From: Pseudomonadota bacterium
GTDB taxonomy: Bacteria; Pseudomonadota; Alphaproteobacteria; Acetobacterales; Acetobacteraceae
Assembly (NCBI GenBank): GCA_018240405.1
Contig: JAFEFW010000632.1
Location: forward strand, 1 to 50,559
Reading direction: 5' to 3'
DNA: 50,559 nucleotides
The notes under the pieces were generated by a model. That model was not told where the DNA came from, did not search any database, and saw nothing but the letters and a program-made list of their open reading frames with translations. Shown piece by piece: positions 35,358 through 43,751 of the stretch (within the stretch, counting starts at the first letter, position 1; every line of letters starts with the position of its first letter). Both the position numbers and the translations under genes were made by a program.

Positions 35358-36430
35358 GGCACGCCCCGCGCGGCCGCCGCGCGCCAGGTGATGCGGTTGA
35401 GCAGCAGGAAGTCGCAGCCCAGCAGGTAGAACAGCAGGATCCCCTGGAAGATGCCGGTCACCGCGTTGGGCAGGCCAAGCCGGATCTGCGCCGCGTCGCC
35501 GCCCAGATAGGTCAGCGCCAGCAGCAGCCCGGCGGGGATGCAGCCCAGCGGGTTCAGCCGGCCCAGGAAGGCAACGATGATGGCGGTGAATCCGTAGCCG
35601 GGCGACAGCGTCGTCGTCAGTTGGTTCAGCGTGCCGGTCGCCTCCAGGATGCCGGCCAGTCCCGCCAGCCCGCCGCTGATCAGCATGGCGATCCACACCA
35701 GGCGGTGCTCACGGAAGCCGGCGAAGCGGGCGGCGCGCGTCGCCTGGCCCAGCACCCGGAACTGGAAGCCCAGCAGCGACTTCTCCAGCATGAACCACAG
35801 CCCGACCGCGACCAGCGGCGCCAGGACGATGCCCAGATGCAGGTTGGTGTCGGCGATCAGCCGCGGCCCGGCCGCGCTATCTGAGAACATCGCCGTCTGC
35901 GGGAAGCCGAACCCCATCGGGTCGCGCCAGGGGCCGGTGACCAGCCAGATCAGCAGGTAGTTGGTAATGTAGGCGAACATCAGGCTGGTGAGGATCTCGT
36001 TGGCGTTGAAGCGTATCCGCAACCAGGCCACCAGGCCGCCATTGGCGGCGCCGCCGATCAGGCCGGCGAGCAGGACCGCCGGGAACAGCAGGATCATCGG
36101 CAGGTCGGGGAGCGCCAGCGCGATACCGCCGCCGCAGATGGCGCCAAGGTTGAACTGGCCGTCGGTGCCGATGTTCCAGACATTGGCCCGATAGGCCAGC
36201 GACAGGCCGACGCCCATGATGATCAGCGGCGCCGCCTTCACCGCCAGCGCCGACATTCCATCCTGCTGGATCAGCGGCTGGATCAGGAATGTGTAGACCG
36301 TGGTCGCGGGCGGGCGGCCCATGGCCAGGAAGATCAGGCTGGTGGTGACCCCGGTCAGCAGCAGCGCCAGCACCGGCGAGGCGTAGCGCCAGAACCGCGA
36401 CTCGGAACCCCGCGCCTCGACCTTAAGCAT
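35354..36430 (-). CDS. nucleoside ABC transporter permease (BMP-family, first subunit)
   Basis: 358 aa membrane protein. AYRANVWNIGTDGQFNLGA and FNANEILTSLMFAYITNYLL identify the YufP-like subunit. The loop QATRAARFAGFREHRLVW contacts the ATPase. It starts at the ATG (36430) inside the last codons of the ATPase gene, an 8-base overlap; the longer frame is rejected. Works with the other permease and the double ATPase to import nucleosides or related bases. Confidence 0.93.
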   Translation of the reverse strand: MLKVEARGSESRFWRYASPVLALLLTGVTTSLIFLAMGRPPATTVYTFLIQPLIQQDGMSALAVKAAPLIIMGVGLSLAYRANVWNIGTDGQFNLGAICGGGIALALPDLPMILLFPAVLLAGLIGGAANGGLVAWLRIRFNANEILTSLMFAYITNYLLIWLVTGPWRDPMGFGFPQTAMFSDSAAGPRLIADTNLHLGIVLAPLVAVGLWFMLEKSLLGFQFRVLGQATRAARFAGFREHRLVWIAMLISGGLAGLAGILEATGTLNQLTTTLSPGYGFTAIIVAFLGRLNPLGCIPAGLLLALTYLGGDAAQIRLGLPNAVTGIFQGILLFYLLGCDFLLLNRITWRAAAARGVP

Positions 36431-37982
36431 GCGCGGGTTCCGCCGGTGCGGTGTGGACGGCTGCACCGCCCCCGCCCATCAGGCGCCCGATCGATTCCAC
36501 GGTGGCATCGCGGGTCGGGATCGGGTCGGAGAGATGGCCGCCGGCCATGACGGCAATCCGGTCGGCCAGCACGAAAATCTCGTCGAGGTCCTGGGAGATG
36601 ATGATGACGGCGGCACCCTGTGCGGCCAGTTGCATGATCGCCTCATGGATCGCCAGTGCCGCGCCGGCATCGACGCCCCAGGTCGGTTGGTTGATCACCA
36701 GGACGCTGGGCTGCTGCAGCACTTCACGGCCGACCAGGAATTTCTGCAGATTGCCGCCGGACAGCGAGCGTGCCTGCGCCTTCGGACCCGTGGTGCGGAC
36801 GTCGAAACGCTGGATGATGTCCTGCGCAAAGGCGTGCGTCTTCCTGCTGTCGATGACGCCGAAACGGACCAGCGCATTGCGGATGTAGCTGGACAGGAAG
36901 GCGTTCTCTGCCAGCGTCATGGTGGTCACGGCGCCGTGACCGTTGCGCTCTTCGGGAACGAAGCAACCACGCAGCCGGCGGCGTTCGTGCGGTCCCAGCA
37001 GGCCAACCGGCGTGCCGTCGATCACGATGTTTGCCGGATGGCCCGCAAGGATTTCGCCCGACAGCGCGTCCATCAGCTCGCTCTGGCCGTTGCCGGCAAT
37101 GCCGGCAATGCCGAGGATTTCGCCGCCGGCCAGCGTCAGCGAAACCTGCTTCAGATCGGTACCGAACTGGTGCGGCGAGCGTACGGTCAACCGGTCCAGC
37201 ACCAGCCGCGGCCGGGCGCCTGGCGCCATGGGCGGGCGCGGGGTCGGTGCGTTCAGGTCCATGGCGATCATGATCTCCGCCAGTTCCTTCACCGTCTTCG
37301 TAGCCGGAACCACCTCGGCCACGTTGCGTCCCAGGCGCATGATCGTGGCGGCGGAGCAGAGCGCTCTGACTTCCTCCAGCTTGTGGCTGATGTAGAGGAT
37401 CGAGCAGCCCTCGGAGGCCAGGCGGCGCAGCGTGACGAACAGCGTCTGCACCTCGGCCGGCGTCAATACGGATGTCGGCTCGTCCATGATCAGCAGTTTC
37501 GGGCGCTGCAGCAGGCAGCGGACGATCTCGATGCGCTGGCGCTCGCCGACCGACAGGTCGTGCACGACGCGGTCCGGATCCAGTGGCAGGCCGTACTCGT
37601 TGGAGACTTTCACGATGCGCGCGCGCAACCCGGCGCGATCCTTCGCGCTGCCCAGGCCAAGGGCGATGTTCTCGGCCACCGTCAGCGCCTCGAACAGCGA
37701 GAAGTGCTGGAACACCATGCCGATGCCCAGGCGCTGGGCGTGGCCGGGGTTCTGGATGGTGATCGGCTGGCCTTCCCAGGTCACCTCGCCGGCATCCGGC
37801 TTGACGATGCCGTAGATGGTTTTCACCAGCGTGCTCTTGCCGGCGCCATTCTCGCCCAGCAGCGCGTGAATTTCGCCGCGCTGGATGGTCAGGTTGACAT
37901 GGTCGTTGGCGAGGCAGCCCGGATATTGCTTGGTCATCCCCCGCATCTGCAGCAGCGGGGTCTGCGGGGCGGCTTGGGTCAT
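36423..37982 (-). CDS. nucleoside-type ABC transporter ATP-binding protein, double domain
   Basis: 519 aa with two ABC domains. Domain 1 has Walker A GENGAGKST, LSVGERQRIEIVRCLL and LIMDEPTSVLTP. Domain 2 has the degenerate Walker A GIAGNGQSEL, signature LSGGNLQKFLVGRE and VINQPTWGVDAG (a divergent Walker B). This arrangement is typical of sugar/nucleoside importers (YufO/MglA type). ATG at 37982 lacks a clear ribosome site; longer frames upstream run through a REP pair and are not coding. REP-like DNA separates it from the binding protein. Confidence 0.93.
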   Translation of the reverse strand: MTQAAPQTPLLQMRGMTKQYPGCLANDHVNLTIQRGEIHALLGENGAGKSTLVKTIYGIVKPDAGEVTWEGQPITIQNPGHAQRLGIGMVFQHFSLFEALTVAENIALGLGSAKDRAGLRARIVKVSNEYGLPLDPDRVVHDLSVGERQRIEIVRCLLQRPKLLIMDEPTSVLTPAEVQTLFVTLRRLASEGCSILYISHKLEEVRALCSAATIMRLGRNVAEVVPATKTVKELAEIMIAMDLNAPTPRPPMAPGARPRLVLDRLTVRSPHQFGTDLKQVSLTLAGGEILGIAGIAGNGQSELMDALSGEILAGHPANIVIDGTPVGLLGPHERRRLRGCFVPEERNGHGAVTTMTLAENAFLSSYIRNALVRFGVIDSRKTHAFAQDIIQRFDVRTTGPKAQARSLSGGNLQKFLVGREVLQQPSVLVINQPTWGVDAGAALAIHEAIMQLAAQGAAVIIISQDLDEIFVLADRIAVMAGGHLSDPIPTRDATVESIGRLMGGGGAAVHTAPAEPAHA

Positions 37983-38045
37983 GCGTCGGCGACCGGTCGG
38001 GGGAATCGATACAGCCCGCCGCGTTGAAGGCGCTGGCACATATCT

Positions 38046-38160
38046 CTCGTCATGGTCGGCGAAGGCCGACCACACACGCCTTGCGGCGCTGGATACATGT
38101 AGGTCCGTGCCGCCGAGCCAGGGTCGTCGGTGGTCGGCCTTCGCCGACCATGGCGAAGAG
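38046..38160. repeat. inverted pair of REP-like hairpins (BIME-like)
   Basis: A 22-bp unit at 38051-38072 (CATGGTCGGC, GAAG, GCCGACCA) is present as an exact reverse complement at 38131-38152. Each unit is itself a 7-bp hairpin GGTCGGC/GCCGACC. They lie within the 292-base gap between the binding protein gene and the ATPase gene, on the same operon. Just after the second is GAGCAC/GTGCTC. Such pairs are known to stabilise upstream mRNA in bacterial operons. Confidence 0.85.
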
Positions 38161-38274
38161 CACGTGACGGTGCTCGCGAGATGAGCGATGGAGGACGGAG
38201 TCGGGTCATTACGAGGAGATTGGCACTCTGGTGGCCGAGGTGCGATGTCGCACGGCCTGGCCCGTCCGGCACCG

Positions 38275-39357
38275 TCAACCCAGCTTGCCCTCAATCCCCT
38301 GCACCAGCCATTGCATCGCGTTCAACGCGCCGTCGTCCATCACCACGCCGGCCGGCACTTTCACCGCACCGGACTGGTCGGTGATCGGGCCGACAAAGAC
38401 CTTGTTCTTGCCGGCCTTGATGTCCGCCTGCGTGCTCTCGGCCAGCGCCTTTACATCATCGGGCATGTTGGCGAAGGGTGACAGCTTCAGCATGCCGGTG
38501 GCGAAACCGCCCCAGGTGTCGGTGCTCTTCCAGTTGCCGTCCAGCACGTCCTGGATGCGCTTGATGTAGTAGGGCCCCCAGATGTCCTCACTGGCGGTCA
38601 ACTGCGTGGTGGGCGCGAACCGCGTCATGTCGGTGGACTGGCCGAACGCCTTGATGCCGCGTGCGGCGGCAGCCTGCAGCGGTGCCGGCGAGTCGGTATG
38701 CTGGGTGATGATATCGCAGCCCTGGTCCATCAGCGCCTTCGCCGCATCGCCCTCCTTCGGCGGATCATACCAGGAGTTGATCATGATGAATTTCAGGCGC
38801 GCCTTCGGATTGACCGACAGCATGCCGAGCATGAAGGCGTTCATGCCCTGCACCACTTCCGGTACCGGAATGGAGCCGACATAGCCGGCGACGCCGGACT
38901 TGCTGAGCTTGCCGGCAATCACGCCCTGCACGAAACGGCCTTCGTAGAAACGAATATTGTAGGTGGAGACATTGGCCGCGCGCTTGTAGCCGGTGGCATG
39001 CTCATAGAACGTGTCGGGGTGCTTCCTGGCCGAAGCGAGCGTGTAGTTCATAAACCCGAACGAGGTGGCGAAGATCAGCTTGTTGCCCTGGTTGGCCAGG
39101 TCGTTCAGCACTTTTTCGGAGTCAGGACCTTCCGGCACATTCTCGACATAGGTCGTCTTGATCCTATCGCCGAAATGTTTGGCCGCCTCCTGCCGGGCGA
39201 GATCGTGCTCATAGCTCCAGCCGAAATCGCCGACCGGCCCGACATAGATGAAGCCGATTTTCAGCGGGTCCGCCGCCTGGACCGGCGGGATCAGCGCGGG
39301 CAGGGTGGCGGCCGCGGCGGTGGCGCCAAGCAGACGGGTGAACTGGCGTCGTTGCAT
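38275..39357 (-). CDS. BMP-family nucleoside substrate-binding protein
   Basis: 360 aa periplasmic or lipid-free binding protein of the BmpA/PnrA (Med) class. A Tat-like leader MQRRQFTRLLGATAAAATLP precedes LKIGFIYVGPVGDFGWSYEH, the classical first strand of this family. Further features are YKRAANVSTYNIRFYEGRFV and GKLSKSGVAGYVGSIPVPEV. Relatives bind purine nucleosides. It follows the deaminase gene by 158 bases and precedes the ATPase in the same direction. Confidence 0.94.
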   Translation of the reverse strand: MQRRQFTRLLGATAAAATLPALIPPVQAADPLKIGFIYVGPVGDFGWSYEHDLARQEAAKHFGDRIKTTYVENVPEGPDSEKVLNDLANQGNKLIFATSFGFMNYTLASARKHPDTFYEHATGYKRAANVSTYNIRFYEGRFVQGVIAGKLSKSGVAGYVGSIPVPEVVQGMNAFMLGMLSVNPKARLKFIMINSWYDPPKEGDAAKALMDQGCDIITQHTDSPAPLQAAAARGIKAFGQSTDMTRFAPTTQLTASEDIWGPYYIKRIQDVLDGNWKSTDTWGGFATGMLKLSPFANMPDDVKALAESTQADIKAGKNKVFVGPITDQSGAVKVPAGVVMDDGALNAMQWLVQGIEGKLG

Positions 39358-39515
39358 GAACTACTCCGTGGTCGAGGTCGCCGGTTGCGACAAGAACGCG
39401 TCGTGCGATGGACGGGCCATGGCGGCGCCGGCCGCTCTGCTCGTTGTCACCTTTCTTCGCAAGCCTGCGGCGGATTCCATGCAATCGATGCGCCACCGGT
39501 TTGCCGAGCCGGCCA

Positions 39516-39980
39516 TCACCAGAAGCCGTCATGCACGGTGAGGCACTCGGCTTCCAGCAAGGGGCCGACCACGTCGATCCGGCGCTGTCCAGCGCGGAGC
39601 ACCGTACGGCACGGCAGATCCATGGTCAGGTTGTCGGGATGCGGGCCGATCAGGTCCTTCAGGCGCTTTTCCGACAGGCCGTAGACGACGCGGCCGATAC
39701 CGGCCCAGTAGGCGGCCCCCGCGCACATGGCGCAGGGTTCGGCGCTGACCGCCATGGTGCAGCCGGCGAGGAATTCGGCGCTATAGGCGAGGCTGGCGCG
39801 CGTCATCAGCACGCGTTCGGCATGGCCGGTGCGGTCGCCGGTATCGCCATGCGTATTGCCGGATTCCATCAGCACGGCGCCGTCGGGCCCGATGAGAATG
39901 GCGCCGAACGGGTGGTTGCCGGCAGCGCGAGCCTTGCGCGCGACTTCCAGCGCCAGGCGGACAGCGTCCTCGTCGGTCAT
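39516..39980 (-). CDS. nucleoside/nucleobase deaminase, CDA fold
   Basis: 154 aa. Zinc ligands H53 (in GHAERVLM, catalytic E55) and C83/C86 in EPCAMCAG define a cytidine-deaminase-fold enzyme of the guanine deaminase/TadA-like group. C-terminal half (LIGPHPDNLTMDLPCRTVL) resembles the guanine deaminase-type small nucleoside deaminases. Its place at the head of a nucleoside importer operon suggests it deaminates imported purines. The exact substrate is unknown. Confidence 0.9.
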   Translation of the reverse strand: MTDEDAVRLALEVARKARAAGNHPFGAILIGPDGAVLMESGNTHGDTGDRTGHAERVLMTRASLAYSAEFLAGCTMAVSAEPCAMCAGAAYWAGIGRVVYGLSEKRLKDLIGPHPDNLTMDLPCRTVLRAGQRRIDVVGPLLEAECLTVHDGFW

Positions 39981-40268
39981 GCTCCCTCCTTCAGGTTCCG
40001 GCGGTCGATGAAATCATGGGCACCGACTGACCAAAAAACGACGAAACGGTTCGATCCAGCACAGGATTGCCACACGGGACAAGACGTTGGCAGGGTAGAC
40101 GGTTCCGTGGGTGGCTGTGCAGGGGGGCGACGTGGCCGGATGCGCTGCACGGTGATCGCGCGACTGGCTGAGGCCGGTCGGTGAACCTAAGACTCAGTCG
40201 TGGATGTCCGGTTCGGGGGCCGGCGAATTCAGTCGTTGCGTAAACGATTAAGGCGCCACGCCCCCCGT

Positions 40269-40325
40269 ATCCAGGGGCTCGACCCCAGGATCACTCGTCA
40301 TCACGAGATAGCAATGGACGTCCCT
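40269..40325. repeat. REP-like palindrome copy 4 (diverged)
   Basis: An imperfect hairpin ATCC-A-GGGG/CCCC-A-GGAT (40269-40291) is followed by CTCGTCATCACGAGATAGCA and ATGGACGTC. The tail GAGATAGCAATGG matches the GAGGTAGCAATGG tail of copy 1. The stretch 39981-40390 has no other supported feature. Confidence 0.5.
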
Positions 40326-40390
40326 GCCTGTTTCAACGCTTCGTTGCGCCGGCACACGACGGACATCACAGTCGAGAGCGAGGCAGCCGA

Positions 40391-41773
40391 TCAGTGCAGC
40401 AGCCCCTCCCGCCGCAGCGCCCGCACCGTGGCACGCAAAGCGTCCACGGTGATCGCCATCTCCTCCTCGCCGTGCATGGCGGAGATGGTACCGGACGGGC
40501 CGGTATTCATATCGACGCCGTTGACCAGCAGGCCGAGGCGCACCTGGCTGGTGATGCCGGCGCCGCGCGGCTTGTTCATCATGTTTGGAATGAACTGCAC
40601 CGCATCGAAGGTGGACGGAGTGATGTCGGCGCCCTCCGGGTTGGTGTAGATGTGCATCCCGGAATAGGTGCCGTAGACTGCCCACTTCACGCCTTCCTCT
40701 TCCAGCACCGCATTCATCCGCCGGCGCACTTCTTCGCCGAACGCGTTGGCCCTGGCGCAGGCGTCGGTGCTCTGCAGGATCTCCAGCGTGGCTATGCCGG
40801 CGGCGGCGGAGACCGGGTTCGCATTGAAGGTTCCGGGGTGGTAGATCTTCTCCTGCCCCTTGGCGGCGGAAACCTTGAAGTCGAGCCAGTCCAGCAGGTC
40901 CTTGCGCCCCACCACGGCGCCGCCAGGCAGGCCGCCGGAAACGATCTTCGCCAGCGTGGTCATGTCGGGGATGACGCCGCATTCCGCCTGCATGCCGCCG
41001 GGCGAGACGCGGAAGCCGGTGACCACCTCATCGAAGACCAGGATGGCGCCGGCCTGCGTCGTCAGGTCGCGCAGCACCTGCAGGAAGGACGGCACGACCG
41101 GCATCTTGCCGAAGCTGGCGCCGGTCGGCTCGATGATGACCGCAGCGATGTCCTTGTGGTCGCTGAAGATTCGGGTGATGCCGGCGACGTCGTTCGGATC
41201 GGCCAGCAGCACCGAGTCCGACAGGCCGTGCACGACGCCCGAGGTCGCGGAACCATCGAAATGATTGGAGTAACCGCTGGTCATGTGGTCGTTCCAGCCG
41301 TGGAAATGGCCGCGGAAGCGCACGATCTTCTCCCGCCCGGTCAGCGCTCGGGCGAGGCGCAGCGCCATCAGCGTGGCTTCGGTGCCGGAGGAGGTGAAGC
41401 GCACCCGCTCCGCCGAAGGCACCATCTGGGTGATCAGCTCCGCCCAGCGCACTTCCAATTCGTGGCAGGCGCCGAAATGCGTGCCGCGGCTGAGCGCCTC
41501 CTGCACGGCGGCCATGACGGTGGGGTGGTTGTGGCCGAGGATCAGCGCGCCGTGGCCGCCGAAATAGTCGACGTAGCGGTTGTTATCGACGTCCCACTTC
41601 ACCGGGCCCAGGGCGCGCTGGACATAGAGCGGGTAGGGGTCCTGGTTGCGCCCATCATGCGCAATGCCGGAGGGAAGCAGTTGCCGCGCCTTGGCGGCGA
41701 GGGCGGCGGACCCTGGGGTCATGGCTTCGTAGGCGGCGGTCACGGTCGCGTTCGGCAGGGCGGTGGCTGACAT
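40391..41773 (-). CDS. class III aminotransferase (glutamate-1-semialdehyde aminomutase-like)
   Basis: 460 aa PLP enzyme. FTSSGTEATLMALRLARALT, VFDEVVTGFR (D248 binds the pyridine nitrogen) and LAKIVSGGLPGG (K276, Schiff base lysine) are typical of the HemL-like class III group. FHGWNDHMTSGYSNHF and YHPGTFNANPVSAAAG also fit. True HemL is shorter and acts on tRNA-dependent heme synthesis; context here gives no heme link, so it may act on other amino acids or polyamines. ATG at 41773 is behind GGAAGGAC. Confidence 0.92.
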   Translation of the reverse strand: MSATALPNATVTAAYEAMTPGSAALAAKARQLLPSGIAHDGRNQDPYPLYVQRALGPVKWDVDNNRYVDYFGGHGALILGHNHPTVMAAVQEALSRGTHFGACHELEVRWAELITQMVPSAERVRFTSSGTEATLMALRLARALTGREKIVRFRGHFHGWNDHMTSGYSNHFDGSATSGVVHGLSDSVLLADPNDVAGITRIFSDHKDIAAVIIEPTGASFGKMPVVPSFLQVLRDLTTQAGAILVFDEVVTGFRVSPGGMQAECGVIPDMTTLAKIVSGGLPGGAVVGRKDLLDWLDFKVSAAKGQEKIYHPGTFNANPVSAAAGIATLEILQSTDACARANAFGEEVRRRMNAVLEEEGVKWAVYGTYSGMHIYTNPEGADITPSTFDAVQFIPNMMNKPRGAGITSQVRLGLLVNGVDMNTGPSGTISAMHGEEEMAITVDALRATVRALRREGLLH

Positions 41774-42169
41774 GACTTGTCCTTCCGGGCGGGTGGCGCT
41801 GGAGTCGATCTGCTTCCTTATAGCGCTTCCCGGTTCGGTGCACGCGGGGATGCGGTGCGTAATGGCGCCGATGTCGTGGCGCCGACGTGGTGGTGCCCCG
41901 GGGCGCTTCACGCTGTCCTGGCCGCCACACCTGTATCGCGATCAATGGGATGGTGCGTGCCGACTGTCCCGGCGCTGCAGCGAGTCCCCTGACAACGCCC
42001 CGCTCGTGCTGTGTTTTGGAGCGGCGCTCGGCCCGTTGCATGGCCGGCGTCGGTCGTCGGTCCGGGTCACGGCTGAAATCGGTTAAGGCCGGGGTTCTTG
42101 ATTGTTCTTATCCCGGATGGCGTCGCAACGGACGACGTCCTCCAGTTGCGGCTGTTCGGTCTTGGCCGC
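41774..42169. other. gene-free stretch
   Basis: Only non-conserved overlapping frames are present. It should contain the promoter of the aminotransferase gene (right next to 41774) and the 3' end of the kinase gene. No clear terminator or repeat was found. Confidence 0.4.
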
Positions 42170-42607
42170 TTAGCGTGACTCGACGGCGCTGCGCCTGATC
42201 CGCAGCGTCAGGCGGTTGGCCTCGCCGTCGCGCTGATAGTCCATTTTCTCGGCGTAGCGGCGCATCAGGTGGATGCCCAGGCCGCCGATCTTCGCTTCCT
42301 CCACGGTCTTGGGCAGCGTCGGCGCAGCCAGCTCGCGCGGGTCGAACGGGACGCCCTGGTCCTCGATCGTCAGCGTCGCGGCATCGGCGTCCCAGTCGAG
42401 CGTCAGGTGCACCTTGTCCTTGCCGATGTCGCGATGGTCATCCGGGTAGCCGTAGCGGATGACGTTGGACACCGCTTCCTCGATGCACAGCAGCAGCGCG
42501 TAGCGTGTCCAGTCCGGCAGCGTTGCCTTGGTGGCGATCTCCTCCGTCCACTGGAAGATCCGCGGCAATTCGTCCATGTCTGCGGGAACGCTGAGTGTCT
42601 CGGACAC
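42170..42607 (-). CDS. RsbW-like anti-sigma/serine kinase ATPase
   Basis: 145 aa GHKL-fold ATP-binding protein. N-box EEAVSNVIRYGYPDDHRD, then LTIEDQGVPFDP and IGGLGIHLMRRYAEKMDY. These are the ATP-binding motifs of RsbW/SpoIIAB-like switch kinases, which phosphorylate STAS partners and sequester a sigma factor or other effector. It is third in a cassette with two STAS genes. Confidence 0.9.
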   Translation of the reverse strand: MSETLSVPADMDELPRIFQWTEEIATKATLPDWTRYALLLCIEEAVSNVIRYGYPDDHRDIGKDKVHLTLDWDADAATLTIEDQGVPFDPRELAAPTLPKTVEEAKIGGLGIHLMRRYAEKMDYQRDGEANRLTLRIRRSAVESR

Positions 42608-42640
42608 GCGCTGGGGCGCCTTGCCGGGGGAGCGGCCGGG

Positions 42641-42979
42641 TCAGCCGGACACCGCGGCGATTGCCGCGTTCAGGTCATGCGCGATCGGGATGATCGTATC
42701 GGTGCCGCTGTCCGTCAGCACCGCCTCGACATCCGAGGTCGGGTTGAACAGCACCATCTTGCCGCCCTTCGACTTCATCGTCTTGGCGCCCATGATCAGG
42801 GTGCGGATGCCCATGGAGGCGAGGAACGGCACCTTCTCCATGTCGATGATGATCTTGCTGTGGTCGGCGATCATGCCCTTGAAGGCGGAATCGATCTGCT
42901 GCGCACCCATGATGTCGAACCGTCCGGACAAAGCCAGCTTGGTGATGCCGCCGCTGAGTGCCTGGGTTTGCATTTCCAT
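42641..42979 (-). CDS. STAS-domain anti-sigma antagonist 2
   Basis: 112 aa single STAS domain. The phospho-site region is PFLASMGIRTLIMGAKTM, with the serine in LASMG. The sequence starts MEMQTQALSGG; I use the ATG at 42979 and reject the longer frame, whose lead is low-complexity and overlaps a gap. Separated from STAS 1 by 194 bases and from the kinase by 33. Likely switches the kinase between partners. Confidence 0.88.
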   Translation of the reverse strand: MEMQTQALSGGITKLALSGRFDIMGAQQIDSAFKGMIADHSKIIIDMEKVPFLASMGIRTLIMGAKTMKSKGGKMVLFNPTSDVEAVLTDSGTDTIIPIAHDLNAAIAAVSG

Positions 42980-43173
42980 CAGAATGTTCCAACCGGGTAG
43001 GGACGTGCCAAGGTTGTGCCGGAACGAGCCGCCCGCCACCGATGCGGATGCAGCAGCCAGCTGCCCGCCGTCGCGCCGTGACGGCCAGCGAGACGGTTTT
43101 ATAGGCACTGCGCCGCCAGCCTGGCAATGGAACCGGTGCCGAAACCGCGCAGGCCGGGTATTGCGGCGGACAA

Positions 43174-43512
43174 TCAGCCGCTAAACGCAGCGAACGCGTC
43201 CTTTTCGGAATCGTAGAGTTTCAGCAGGCTGTCAAATCCAGCCGTCAGCATGACATCCTTGACCGTTTCCTGCGCCGCGCACAGTTTCATTTCACCATGC
43301 GCATTCTGCAGCAGCTTGGCCGCCCGCAGGATGATCCGCAGCCCGGCGCTGCTGACATATTCGACTTTTTCCAGGTTGAGCAGGACGTGCTTGTCGGCAC
43401 CTTGGGCAATGGCTGTCAGCTGGTCGCCGATTTCGCCAGCGGAATGGGAGTCCAGGCTGCCGGTCAGGTCAACCACGACCACGTCGTACACCTTCCGCGT
43501 CGCGAGCTGCAT
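43174..43512 (-). CDS. STAS-domain anti-sigma antagonist 1
   Basis: 112 aa single STAS domain with the typical phospho-serine loop in EYVSSAGLRIILRAAKLL and two adjacent serines. The ATG at 43512 follows GGAGAAG. Same length as STAS 2 but the two are only distantly similar by eye, so they are old paralogues. As first gene of the cassette it may be the input partner. No PP2C phosphatase is adjacent. Confidence 0.88.
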   Translation of the reverse strand: MQLATRKVYDVVVVDLTGSLDSHSAGEIGDQLTAIAQGADKHVLLNLEKVEYVSSAGLRIILRAAKLLQNAHGEMKLCAAQETVKDVMLTAGFDSLLKLYDSEKDAFAAFSG

Positions 43513-43751
43513 GATTCTTCTCCATTGCCGGATGGTTGAGCGCGGCCGCCGCTCGCGCCCTGGCTCAATTTCGTCTTTGCATGCAGCGCAGCATTTTTTC
43601 CGGCTCTTGCCAATGGGCATCGATGCCGGTGCGGCGTCGTCTTACGACAGGACGGACATTGCACCACGATGGCACGAAGGTCCTGGGGTTGCTTCCCGCG
43701 TGCTGCGCGAGGCAATGGCGATGGGCGCGCGGCCGAGCCCATCGCCTGCGG

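Noticed and set aside
36429-38027. 532-aa plus-strand frame
   Set aside because: Antisense shadow of the double ATPase gene; no domain and typical shadow composition.
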